Source of the DNA: Bacteroidota bacterium
GTDB lineage: Bacteria > Bacteroidota > Bacteroidia > UKL13-3
NCBI GenBank assembly: GCA_947477885.1
Contig: CANJUD010000001.1
Span: 44,632 to 108,631, forward strand
Length of the DNA stretch: 64,000 bases
Reading direction: 5' to 3'
The notes beneath the pieces are model-generated. The model made no database searches. It was given only the letters and a program-made list of their open reading frames with translations, and had not been told where the DNA came from. Position numbers and translations under genes: made by a program. Below, piece by piece: positions 1-7,945 of this stretch; positions within the stretch are counted from its first letter, which is position 1; each line of letters begins with the position of its first letter.

Positions 1-594
1 AGCAGTATCATAAAATAAGTTGCCATCATCATCAAACACATTAATATTCATGGTAAATTCACCCATAGCATTATAGTCAGTATTAAACAATAAGGTTTTA
101 CTTTTATCGGGGCTTTGGTCTATAATAAATTCGCCATCGTCTTTATAACTTTTCAGGGGTGTTTGAGCAATTTTTATGGGTTCGCCAATAGCTTTTCCAT
201 CATAACCATACTTTTCAATATATACAGTATTATGGGCTTTAAAAACATCATGTCGTTTAGTAATAAGCAGCAAGTGGTTGTTGAAGGCTAAGGTATGAAT
301 AATACGGCTTTTGCGAGATGAAGGTTTTAGTTTAAAGGTTCCAAGTACTTGCATGGAATCAGAAAATGTTTGTATGTGTATTTTTTTATTTTTGCTCTCA
401 TTTTTGGCAAATGAAAACACATTTTGACTGGCATTTTTTCCGCACCAAGTAATATTTGCTTTGCTATTAAAAAGATATTCTGAAGAGGATTTGAGGATAT
501 TTTGAGCGTGGCAAAAGGGGGGCAAACAAAAGCACGAGAAATATAGTATATATATTATCTTGATTTTATTATAGTATTTTGTTTTTGCCATCAT
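1..594 (-). CDS. Secreted protein of unknown function, C-terminus cut by window edge
   Basis: The reverse strand is open from an ATG at 594 (a second ATG lies at 591) to the window edge, so at least 198 residues are present and the stop lies outside. The N-terminus has a hydrophobic stretch ending in CHAQ, which looks like a signal peptide cleaved near residue 31. The rest is polar, with IHIQTFSDSMQVLGTF-like and INVFDDDGN-like strands that suggest a beta-propeller or similar all-beta fold. I do not recognise the family. A TACTTTTG promoter element (658-665) lies upstream, and the gene is divergent from the HD hydrolase. Confidence 0.7.
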   Translation of the reverse strand, partial: MMAKTKYYNKIKIIYILYFSCFCLPPFCHAQNILKSSSEYLFNSKANITWCGKNASQNVFSFAKNESKNKKIHIQTFSDSMQVLGTFKLKPSSRKSRIIHTLAFNNHLLLITKRHDVFKAHNTVYIEKYGYDGKAIGEPIKIAQTPLKSYKDDGEFIIDQSPDKSKTLLFNTDYNAMGEFTMNINVFDDDGNLFYDTA

Positions 595-657
595 GCTTGT
601 TGTTGTATAGTTTGCAAAAATCTAATAGTATCTGTTGAATAATTTAACATAGTCGAA

Positions 658-665
658 CAAAAGTA
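658..665 (-). promoter_or_regulatory. -7 promoter element for the gene at 1-594
   Basis: On the reverse strand this reads TACTTTTG, an exact match to the Bacteroidota -7 consensus TAnnTTTG. It would start transcription about 57 bases before the ATG at 594. No clear -33 TTG is at the usual distance. Confidence 0.45.
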
Positions 666-720
666 GCGGCAAATGACGGATATTTGCACAATAAATTAAT
701 CGAAAATATAAATTTATCTT

Positions 721-1947
721 GTGCCCAAAAACAAAAGAAAAATAATTAACGACCCTGTGTATGGCTTGGTAACGGTGCCTTACGACTTGGTGTTCGACAT
801 TATTGAAACGCCCGCATTCCAGCGACTGCGTAGGATTAACCAGTTGGGTATGACAAATTTAGTTTACCCCGGTGCATTGCACACCCGTTTTCACCATGCC
901 ATTGGATCCATGCATTTGATGCAGATGGCGGTGGAAAATCTAAGATTTAAAGGAGTTGAGATTTCTGAACACGAGGCTGAAGCCGCATCAGTAGCTATTT
1001 TGCTGCATGATGTTGGACATGGACCTTTTAGCCATGCTCTTGAAAATTCTATTATAGAGGTATACCACGAAGAACTTTCGTTGGCTTTGATGGACGAGCT
1101 GAATGAAACATTTGGCGGAAGAATAGAAACAGCGATTCAGATTTTTAAAAACCAATATCCCCGAAAATTTTTTCACCAACTCATTACTGGTCAATTGGAT
1201 ATGGACCGCTTGGATTATTTACGCAGAGACAGTTTTTATACTGGCGTATCCGAAGGCACAGTAGGTTTCGACCGTATCATACACATGCTGGATGTATATA
1301 ATGATGAGCTGGTGGTTGAAGAGAAAGGCATATACTCGATTGAGAAATTTTTGTTGGCCCGCAGGCTCATGTATTGGCAGGTATACTTGCATAAAACTGT
1401 GATTGCAGCCGAGAGTTTGCTAATCAATATTTTAACCCGTGCCAAATATGTATCGCAACACGGCACAACACTTTTTGCCACGCCTACTTTGCAATATTTT
1501 CTGCAACAGAAAATCAACTCTGAACAATTTAACAAAAACAAAAAAGATATATTAAGTCACTTTGTAAAGCTCGACGATTTTGATGTGTTGGCTTCCATAA
1601 AAAGCTGGGCAGAAGCCCCTGACAGGGTTTTGAGCCTACTGTGCCAATGGATGGTAGACCGCAATTTGCCCAAAGTAATTTTGCAAGACAGCCCTATTTC
1701 GTCAGAAATGTTGTTGGAAAAACAAACACAGATTTCTCAAAAATATGGCGTAAGTCTGCAAGACGCAGTTTTTTTTGTGTATGAGGGAACGGTATCCAAT
1801 ATTATCTATAACAATGAAGAAAAGGGAATTAAGATTTTGATGAAGAATGGCGAAGTATCTGATTTGTCAAAGGTTTCACAACAATATAATATTCCTTCGG
1901 TAAATCAAACAATGGTGAAATATTATATGTGTTACAAGGCAAATTAA
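721..1947 (+). CDS. HD-domain phosphohydrolase (COG1078/YwfO-like)
   Basis: This 408-residue protein belongs to the dGTPase-like HD superfamily. Metal-binding residues are visible as H54/H58 in the LHTRFHHA segment, the HD pair H96-D97 in HDVGHGPFSH, and a later Asp in LDMDRLDYLRRD. The family hydrolyses nucleotide phosphates, but its substrate here cannot be read from sequence. Translation begins at a GTG because no in-frame ATG lies further upstream. In Bacteroidota this gene often precedes lpxD, as it does here with about 50 bases between them, so co-transcription with lipid A genes is likely. Confidence 0.88.
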   Translation: MPKNKRKIINDPVYGLVTVPYDLVFDIIETPAFQRLRRINQLGMTNLVYPGALHTRFHHAIGSMHLMQMAVENLRFKGVEISEHEAEAASVAILLHDVGHGPFSHALENSIIEVYHEELSLALMDELNETFGGRIETAIQIFKNQYPRKFFHQLITGQLDMDRLDYLRRDSFYTGVSEGTVGFDRIIHMLDVYNDELVVEEKGIYSIEKFLLARRLMYWQVYLHKTVIAAESLLINILTRAKYVSQHGTTLFATPTLQYFLQQKINSEQFNKNKKDILSHFVKLDDFDVLASIKSWAEAPDRVLSLLCQWMVDRNLPKVILQDSPISSEMLLEKQTQISQKYGVSLQDAVFFVYEGTVSNIIYNNEEKGIKILMKNGEVSDLSKVSQQYNIPSVNQTMVKYYMCYKAN

Positions 1948-1997
1948 ATAGTTTTTAAATCCCATTTTCAATAGCATCTTTGCACAAACAAAACAGC

Positions 1998-3047
1998 ATG
2001 CAGATAACCGCAAAAATATTATCAGAACTCACGGGAGGTGAGCTTGTTGGGAATCCCGATGCTGTTGTGAGCGGAGTTTCTAAAATTGATCAAAGCGAGC
2101 CAGAAACCCTCAGTTTTTTCGCTAATCCTAAGTATGAAAACTTTTTATATAGTTGCAAATCTTCGGTGGTATTGGTTTCAAATACATTTGTACTAAAGCA
2201 GCCAACGGAAGCTACCTTAATAAAAGTAGACAATCCCTATGTGGCCTTCACCACCTTATTGGAGCAGTATCACCAGCAACAAATGCCAAACTATATTGGC
2301 ATTAGCGACAAGGCTTCGATTCATCCCGGTGCCATACTTGGAAATAATATATATATTGGCGATTTTGTAGTGATTGAAGACGGAGTAACTGTGGCTGATA
2401 ATTCTATAATATACCCCCAAGTATATTTGGGAAAAAATGTAAAAATAGGATCTGATACCATCATATATCCAGGTGTAAAAATATATTATAATTGTGAAGT
2501 TGGGAACCATTGTATCATACACGCCGGAACTATTATTGGGTCCGATGGCTTTGGGCATGCACCGCAGGACGATGGAACTTATAAGAAAATTCCACATATT
2601 GGCAATGTAACTATATATAACAACGTGGAAATAGGCGCCAATTGCACCCTGGACAGGGCCACCATGGGAAGTACCATAGTGAGAGATGGCGTGAGACTAG
2701 ACAACTTGGTACAACTCGCGCATAATTGCGATATTGGTGAGAACACAGTAATTGCAGGCCTTTCTGGCGTGGCGGGGAGTTCGAAATTGGGTACCCACTG
2801 TGTAATCGGAGCTCAAGTTGGCATAGTTGGTCATTTAAAAATAGCTGCAGGTACGCAAATTGGTGGTCAATCTGGTATAATGAAAGACATTAAGGAGGAG
2901 AATAAAGCCTGGATAGGTTCGCCTGCTTATGAATTGCGAGAGTCATTTAAAATGCAGGCAGCCTATAGAAATTTACCGGAAATGGTGAAACGTATTAATG
3001 AATTGGAAAAAGCAATGAGGCAATTGAAGCCAGACGAAAATATATAA
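1998..3047 (+). CDS. lpxD: UDP-3-O-acylglucosamine N-acyltransferase LpxD
   Basis: LpxD adds the second, N-linked acyl chain to UDP-3-O-acylglucosamine in lipid A synthesis in the cytoplasm. The N-terminal third is the uridine-binding domain. The remainder is left-handed beta-helix hexapeptide repeats (I-G-x-x-x-x pattern), with the catalytic His in QLAHNCDIG and the IGSDGFGHA substrate loop. I chose the ATG at 1998 (349 residues). An in-frame TTG at 1980 would add six residues that do not resemble the family start. It is followed after 14 bases by lpxC-fabZ, so the two are probably one operon. Confidence 0.95.
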   Translation: MQITAKILSELTGGELVGNPDAVVSGVSKIDQSEPETLSFFANPKYENFLYSCKSSVVLVSNTFVLKQPTEATLIKVDNPYVAFTTLLEQYHQQQMPNYIGISDKASIHPGAILGNNIYIGDFVVIEDGVTVADNSIIYPQVYLGKNVKIGSDTIIYPGVKIYYNCEVGNHCIIHAGTIIGSDGFGHAPQDDGTYKKIPHIGNVTIYNNVEIGANCTLDRATMGSTIVRDGVRLDNLVQLAHNCDIGENTVIAGLSGVAGSSKLGTHCVIGAQVGIVGHLKIAAGTQIGGQSGIMKDIKEENKAWIGSPAYELRESFKMQAAYRNLPEMVKRINELEKAMRQLKPDENI

Positions 3048-3061
3048 TATTTGTACTATAA

Positions 3062-4453
3062 ATGAATTCAAAACAAACAACGATAAAAAAAGCTGTAATA
3101 CTCAGTGGTATTGGCCTGCATACAGGGTCGCAGGTAACGTTGGAGTTTTGCCCCGCACCAGAAAATCATGGATACAAATTCCAGCGTATCGATTTGCCAG
3201 GCCAACCGATTGTAGAAGCTGATGTGGATTATGTAGTAGATGTAAGTCGTGGTACCACACTTGAAAAAAATGGTGCAAGGGTAGCTACTGTCGAGCATTG
3301 TTTGGCTGCACTTGCAGGGCTTGAAATTGATAATGTACTTATTAAAATAGATGGTCCCGAAATCCCTATAATAGATGGTAGTGCTATGCCTTTTGTTGAT
3401 GCACTGCAAGCCGCAGGTATTATAGAACAAGATGCCGACCGAGAATATTTCAACTTAGCTCAAAATGTACATTATGCAGAAGAAGATCGTGGTGTAGAAA
3501 TGATAGCCATGCCCCTCAACGATTACCGACTTACTGTGATGGTTGATTATAATTCGCCTGTTTTGGGAAGTCAGCATGCATCACTTACAAGTTTAAAAGA
3601 ATTTAAAAAAGAAATTGCAAGTTGCCGCACTTTTTGTTTTTTGCATGAGCTAGAAGCCCTGTTAAAAAATGATTTGATAAAAGGAGGCGATCTTAATAAT
3701 GCTATTGTAATAGTGGACCGAGTAGTTGCCGATGATGAGCTGGATCATCTGGCGGGTTTGTTTAATAAACCCAAAGTAGAAGTGAGAAAAGAAGGGATAT
3801 TAAACAATGTAGAATTGCGTTTTCAAAATGAACCCGCTCGCCACAAACTGCTTGATTTGATAGGCGATTTGGCACTTATTGGTATGCCTATCAAAGCACA
3901 GATAATGTCAGCCAGACCAGGGCATGCGGCCAATGTAGCATTTGCTAAAAAGATAAAAGCACTCATCAAAAAATCGAAGAAAAAAAGCGGAGCACCTTTA
4001 TATGATCCCAATATAAAACCGATACATGATACCGTTGCTATTATGAAAATGTTGCCGCATAAGCATCCGTTTTTAATGGTTGATAAAATTATTGAGATGA
4101 CAGCAACTACGGTAGTGGGAATTAAAAATATCACACACGACCAATATTTTTTCGCAGGGCATTTTCCTGCAGAACCTTTATTTCCTGCAGTTTTGCAAAT
4201 AGAAGCGATGGCACAGGCCGGAGGGATTTTAATTCTAAGCCAAGTACCCGATCCTGAAAACTATGTAACTTATTTTGTGAAAATAGACAATGCAAAATTC
4301 AAAGACAAAGTAGTTCCGGGCGATACCTTAATATTAAAATTGGAATTGACACAACCCTTCCGTCGTGGATTGGCAGTGATGAAAGGCTCAGCGTACGTAG
4401 GTGATAAATTAGTATCAGAAGCTGAAATGATGGCACAAGTAGTGAAGAAATAA
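3062..4453 (+). CDS. lpxC/fabZ: Bifunctional LpxC deacetylase / FabZ dehydratase
   Basis: This is the LpxC-FabZ fusion typical of Bacteroidota. Residues 1 to about 305 are UDP-3-O-acyl-N-acetylglucosamine deacetylase, the committed step of lipid A synthesis. Its zinc ligands are H79 in VEHCLA, H261 and D265 in ARHKLLDLIGD, and the catalytic-region H288 is in RPGHAAN. After a Lys-rich linker (299-310), residues 320-463 are the 3-hydroxyacyl-ACP dehydratase with catalytic H367 in AGHFPAEP and E381 in QIEAMAQAGG. Both active sites look intact. The next gene downstream is rmlB rather than lpxA, which is an unusual break in the order. Confidence 0.97.
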   Translation: MNSKQTTIKKAVILSGIGLHTGSQVTLEFCPAPENHGYKFQRIDLPGQPIVEADVDYVVDVSRGTTLEKNGARVATVEHCLAALAGLEIDNVLIKIDGPEIPIIDGSAMPFVDALQAAGIIEQDADREYFNLAQNVHYAEEDRGVEMIAMPLNDYRLTVMVDYNSPVLGSQHASLTSLKEFKKEIASCRTFCFLHELEALLKNDLIKGGDLNNAIVIVDRVVADDELDHLAGLFNKPKVEVRKEGILNNVELRFQNEPARHKLLDLIGDLALIGMPIKAQIMSARPGHAANVAFAKKIKALIKKSKKKSGAPLYDPNIKPIHDTVAIMKMLPHKHPFLMVDKIIEMTATTVVGIKNITHDQYFFAGHFPAEPLFPAVLQIEAMAQAGGILILSQVPDPENYVTYFVKIDNAKFKDKVVPGDTLILKLELTQPFRRGLAVMKGSAYVGDKLVSEAEMMAQVVKK

Positions 4454-4512
4454 CTCTTCGGTAAAACCGAATAGTCAGGACAGAGTGACAGAAATAATAT
4501 AATAAAGTAAAA

Positions 4513-5562
4513 ATGAAAATTTGTATAACAGGCGGGGCAGGATTTATAGGCTCACACGTGGTGCGTTTATTTGTGAAAAAATATCCGAACTATCATATAT
4601 ATAATTTGGACAAACTTACCTATGCGGGTAACTTGCAAAATATTACAGATATTGAAATCGAACCGAATTATACATTTGTGAAAGGTGATATCGTAGACAA
4701 AGATTTTATAACAAACTTATTTGAACAAGAAAAGTTTGACGGTGTCATACATCTTGCAGCTGAAAGCCATGTAGACCGCTCTATATCAAATCCGTTAGAA
4801 TTTGTACAAACCAATGTAATAGGAACCGTTAATTTGTTAAGTGCTTGCAAACATATTTGGGGTAATGATTATAATAATAAAATGTTCTATCATATATCAA
4901 CCGATGAAGTATACGGAACTTTGGGCGACGATGATAAGTTTACCGAACAAACAGCTTACGATCCGCATTCTCCCTACTCTGCATCCAAAGCATCGAGCGA
5001 TCATTTTGTAAGGGCTTATCATGATACTTATAAATTGCCTGTAAAAATCAGTAATTGCTCCAATAATTTTGGCACGCATCATTTCCCCGAAAAACTAATC
5101 CCATTATGCATTCATAATATAAAAACCAATAAGCCGTTGCCTATATACGGAAAGGGAGAAAATATTAGAGATTGGTTATGGGTTGAGGATCATGCAAGGG
5201 CGATTGATATAATATATCATCATGGTATGATAGGGCAAACATATAATATTGGCGGGAATAATGAATGGAAAAATATTGACTTGGTAAAACTATTATGTAA
5301 CTTGATGGATGGCAAGCTGGGCAGGGCTTATGGCGAATCGCAAAAACTAATTACTTATGTAACCGATAGAGCCGGACATGATTTTAGATACGCTATTGAT
5401 TCATCAAAATTACAGAATACGTTAGATTGGAAACCAACAGGAGATTTTGAGGGTGTGTTATCGCAAACAATAGATTGGTATTTGCAAAATGAAGAGTGGC
5501 TATACAATGTAACCTCTGGAAATTATCAAAAATATTACGAAGAACAATATATAAATAGGTAA
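4513..5562 (+). CDS. rmlB: dTDP-glucose 4,6-dehydratase RmlB
   Basis: This extended short-chain dehydrogenase converts dTDP-glucose to dTDP-4-keto-6-deoxyglucose, a precursor of deoxysugars such as rhamnose in surface glycans. The NAD-binding motif GGAGFIGSHV spans residues 7-16. The catalytic Thr-Asp-Glu is at 130-132 (STDEVYG), and the Tyr-Lys pair is Y155/K159 in YSASK. The length of 349 matches the family. No rmlA, rmlC or rmlD lies in the window, so the rest of the pathway is elsewhere. The gene sits between lpxC-fabZ and lpxA, two genes that are normally neighbours. Confidence 0.95.
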   Translation: MKICITGGAGFIGSHVVRLFVKKYPNYHIYNLDKLTYAGNLQNITDIEIEPNYTFVKGDIVDKDFITNLFEQEKFDGVIHLAAESHVDRSISNPLEFVQTNVIGTVNLLSACKHIWGNDYNNKMFYHISTDEVYGTLGDDDKFTEQTAYDPHSPYSASKASSDHFVRAYHDTYKLPVKISNCSNNFGTHHFPEKLIPLCIHNIKTNKPLPIYGKGENIRDWLWVEDHARAIDIIYHHGMIGQTYNIGGNNEWKNIDLVKLLCNLMDGKLGRAYGESQKLITYVTDRAGHDFRYAIDSSKLQNTLDWKPTGDFEGVLSQTIDWYLQNEEWLYNVTSGNYQKYYEEQYINR

Positions 5563-5575
5563 ATAATTAAACAGT

Positions 5576-6043
5576 ATGAATAGAATACTCATTTTATGTA
5601 TTTCTTTGTTATTTGCAATAAAGACTTACGCACAAGAAAAAGACGGTTATCACAATTCTATTGGTCTGTCATTGGGATTGCCCGCAGGTATTAATTTTAA
5701 ATCCTTTATAGGCTCTAAGTCTGCGATAGATCTAGTTGGAGGTATTAGGTTAGGCAGCGATTTTAGTGACCAATGGTTTACTGCAATATATCAATGCCAT
5801 CAAAACTTAAAAACTGAGGGAGTACGACTGTATTATGGGGGAGGTTTTACCGCATTACATTCAAAATTAGGGGGTAGTTCATTTGGCTTAGGATTGAATG
5901 CAAATATTGGAATAGAATACAAATTTCCAGATGCTCCATTTGTGTTCGCGGCCGATTGGTCTCCGCTCTATTGGTTGCGTGGCCATACCGATGGCATTGA
6001 TTTGCAATCGGGAGCCGTGAAAGTACGTTACGTAATAAACTAA
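5576..6043 (+). CDS. Small outer-membrane barrel-like protein
   Basis: The 155-residue product has a signal peptide (MNRILILCISLLFAIKTYAQ, cleaved after residue 20). After it comes alternating hydrophobic and glycine-rich sequence such as IGLSLGLPAGINFK, YYGGGFTALHS and LGLNANIGIEYKF, typical of short transmembrane beta-strands. It resembles small outer-membrane proteins of the DUF3996/porin-like kind seen in Bacteroidota, but I cannot name a family. It is 13 bases after rmlB and 13 bases before the radical SAM gene, so it is probably co-transcribed with them. Confidence 0.75.
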   Translation: MNRILILCISLLFAIKTYAQEKDGYHNSIGLSLGLPAGINFKSFIGSKSAIDLVGGIRLGSDFSDQWFTAIYQCHQNLKTEGVRLYYGGGFTALHSKLGGSSFGLGLNANIGIEYKFPDAPFVFAADWSPLYWLRGHTDGIDLQSGAVKVRYVIN

Positions 6044-6056
6044 AAGTATTATAGAA

Positions 6057-7052
6057 ATGCTGCTTCGTAAAAAACCCGTTTTGTGCAATTATTATGTAAC
6101 ATATCGTTGCAATGCCAAATGTGGTTTTTGCGATATATGGGAAAAGCCAAGCCCTTATGTTACCCTCGAAAACGTAGAACAAAATTTAATACAGCTGAAA
6201 AAACTGGGTGTGAAAGTAATTGATTTTACAGGTGGTGAGCCCCTACTGCACCAAGACTTAGACAAACTATTATTATTGGCAAAAAAATATAAATTTATCA
6301 CCACGGTTACTACCAATACTTTATTATATCCCAAATATGCCAACAAGCTTAAGGGGTTAATAGACATGCTGCATTTTAGTTTAGACTCGGCAGACGAAGA
6401 AAAACATAATACAAGTAGAGGCGTAAAATTATATGATAAATTTGTAGATTCGCTGCAAATAGCCAAATCATTGGGTGAGCGCCCCGATATATTATATACA
6501 GTTACCGAAAATAATATAAACGAAATAGAAGAAGTATATCATAAATTTTGCTTACCTAATAAATATATATTAATTTTAAATCCTATATTTGAATATAACG
6601 GTGTAGGGAGTAAAATAAGCGATGCCCAATTGGATGAATTATTACAATGGGGTAAAAAGAAATATATATATTTAAACAAATCTTTTATCACACTTCGCAA
6701 AGATGGCGGCAACCATATTGATAAGCCTGTGTGCAAAGCTGCTACTACCAGTATTGTAATATCTCCGTTCAACGAATTGGTGATGCCCTGTTATCATTTG
6801 GGCGAAGAAAAAATGCAAATCAATAATAATTTAATAGAACTCCGTAACTCAGAAAAATCAAAATATTATATAGCCAACGAAGGCCGACTACCGGGCTGTG
6901 AAGGATGCACGGTGAACTGTTATATGCAACCCTCATTCAGTGTAAATGTAAATAAATATTGGGTAGACGCATTGCCTTCTACACTAAAATATAATATGTT
7001 AAAAGGAACTTGGAAAAAACTAAATATAGGAATAAATAAAGCAGCACTCTAG
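6057..7052 (+). CDS. Radical SAM enzyme with SPASM-like C-terminus
   Basis: The 331-residue protein has the radical SAM [4Fe-4S] motif CxxxCxxC at C18, C22 and C25 (RCNAKCGFCDIW). The SAM-binding GGEP follows (DFTGGEPLL). The C-terminal third has further Cys clusters (KPVCKAA, MPCYHLG, CEGCTVNC) that probably hold an auxiliary iron-sulfur cluster, as in SPASM or Twitch proteins. The substrate is unknown. Its position after rmlB and within the lipid A region hints at a role in the envelope, but that is inference from neighbourhood only. Confidence 0.85.
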   Translation: MLLRKKPVLCNYYVTYRCNAKCGFCDIWEKPSPYVTLENVEQNLIQLKKLGVKVIDFTGGEPLLHQDLDKLLLLAKKYKFITTVTTNTLLYPKYANKLKGLIDMLHFSLDSADEEKHNTSRGVKLYDKFVDSLQIAKSLGERPDILYTVTENNINEIEEVYHKFCLPNKYILILNPIFEYNGVGSKISDAQLDELLQWGKKKYIYLNKSFITLRKDGGNHIDKPVCKAATTSIVISPFNELVMPCYHLGEEKMQINNNLIELRNSEKSKYYIANEGRLPGCEGCTVNCYMQPSFSVNVNKYWVDALPSTLKYNMLKGTWKKLNIGINKAAL

Positions 7053-7126
7053 TAAACAGTAGGCAGTGCCTCCTCGATAGCTATCGGGACGGCGTCAGCT
7101 ACTGACCACTGTTTACTGACTACTAA
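7053..7126. repeat. Inverted heptamer element E1 with palindromic loop
   Basis: Between the radical SAM gene and lpxA. The left arm AACAGTAGGCAGT (7055-7067) is nearly complementary to the right heptamers ACTGACC, ACTGTTT and ACTGACT (7101-7121). The loop holds the near-palindrome TCCTCGATAGCTATCGGGA (7071-7089) and the core GGCGTCAGCT (7091-7100). The element at 11066-11221 has the same arms and core, in the opposite orientation. Confidence 0.75.
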
Positions 7127-7137
7127 AATATAAAAAA

Positions 7138-7920
7138 ATGATTCAACCATTCGCATACGTAAACCCCCAGGCCAAGATTGCCGACAATGTGGTAATAGAT
7201 CCATTCACTGTTATTCATAAAAATGTGGAGATAGGTGAGGGTACTTGGGTGGGCCCCAATGTAACCATCTTTGAAGGAGCACGGATTGGCAAAAACTGCC
7301 GTATTTTTCCAGGAGCTGTTATTTCAGCGATACCTCAGGATTTGAAATTTGCAGGGGAGGAAACTACCTGCGAGATCGGCGACTTTGTTACCATCCGCGA
7401 GTGTGTAACGGTAAACCGCGGCACTAGAGACAAATGGAAAACTATAGTTGGGAGTCACGCATTATTAATGGCTTATGTGCATATTGCACACGATTGTATA
7501 ATAGGCGAGCATAGTATTTTAGCAAATTCTGTGCAGCTAGCGGGGCATGTTACAGTGGGCGAGTACGCCATTATTGGTGGACTTTCGGCCGTTCACCAGT
7601 TTGTGAATATAGGGCAGCATGCAATGGTTTCAGGCGGCTCATTGGTTCGTAAAGACGTACCACTATATACAAAAGCGGCTCGTGAACCACTGAGTTACGA
7701 AGGTGTAAATAGCATAGGACTTCGCAGACGGGGATTCACTTCTGAGAAAATTGCAGAGATACAAGAAATATATAGATTGCTGTTTTTACGAGGACATAAT
7801 ACAGCTAAAGCATTACAAATAATAGAAGCCGAAATGCCTGCTACCAAGGAGCGTGACGAGATTTTAGATTTTATTCGTGAATCGGATAGGGGTATCATGA
7901 AAGGGTATCAAGCAAGGTAA
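7138..7920 (+). CDS. lpxA: UDP-N-acetylglucosamine acyltransferase LpxA
   Basis: LpxA transfers a 3-hydroxyacyl chain from ACP to UDP-GlcNAc, the first step of lipid A synthesis. The 260 residues are mainly hexapeptide-repeat left-handed beta-helix. The catalytic His is H118 in HIAHDCIIG, which matches H125 of the E. coli enzyme, and H115 is also conserved. A helical C-terminal domain (from about 190) ends in a typical ESDRGIMKGY-type tail. The ATG at 7138 follows an A-rich leader. In many Bacteroidota this gene directly follows lpxC-fabZ. Here three genes and repeat E1 separate them. Confidence 0.96.
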   Translation: MIQPFAYVNPQAKIADNVVIDPFTVIHKNVEIGEGTWVGPNVTIFEGARIGKNCRIFPGAVISAIPQDLKFAGEETTCEIGDFVTIRECVTVNRGTRDKWKTIVGSHALLMAYVHIAHDCIIGEHSILANSVQLAGHVTVGEYAIIGGLSAVHQFVNIGQHAMVSGGSLVRKDVPLYTKAAREPLSYEGVNSIGLRRRGFTSEKIAEIQEIYRLLFLRGHNTAKALQIIEAEMPATKERDEILDFIRESDRGIMKGYQAR

Positions 7921-7945
7921 ATTATATATTAATACAATACTTATT

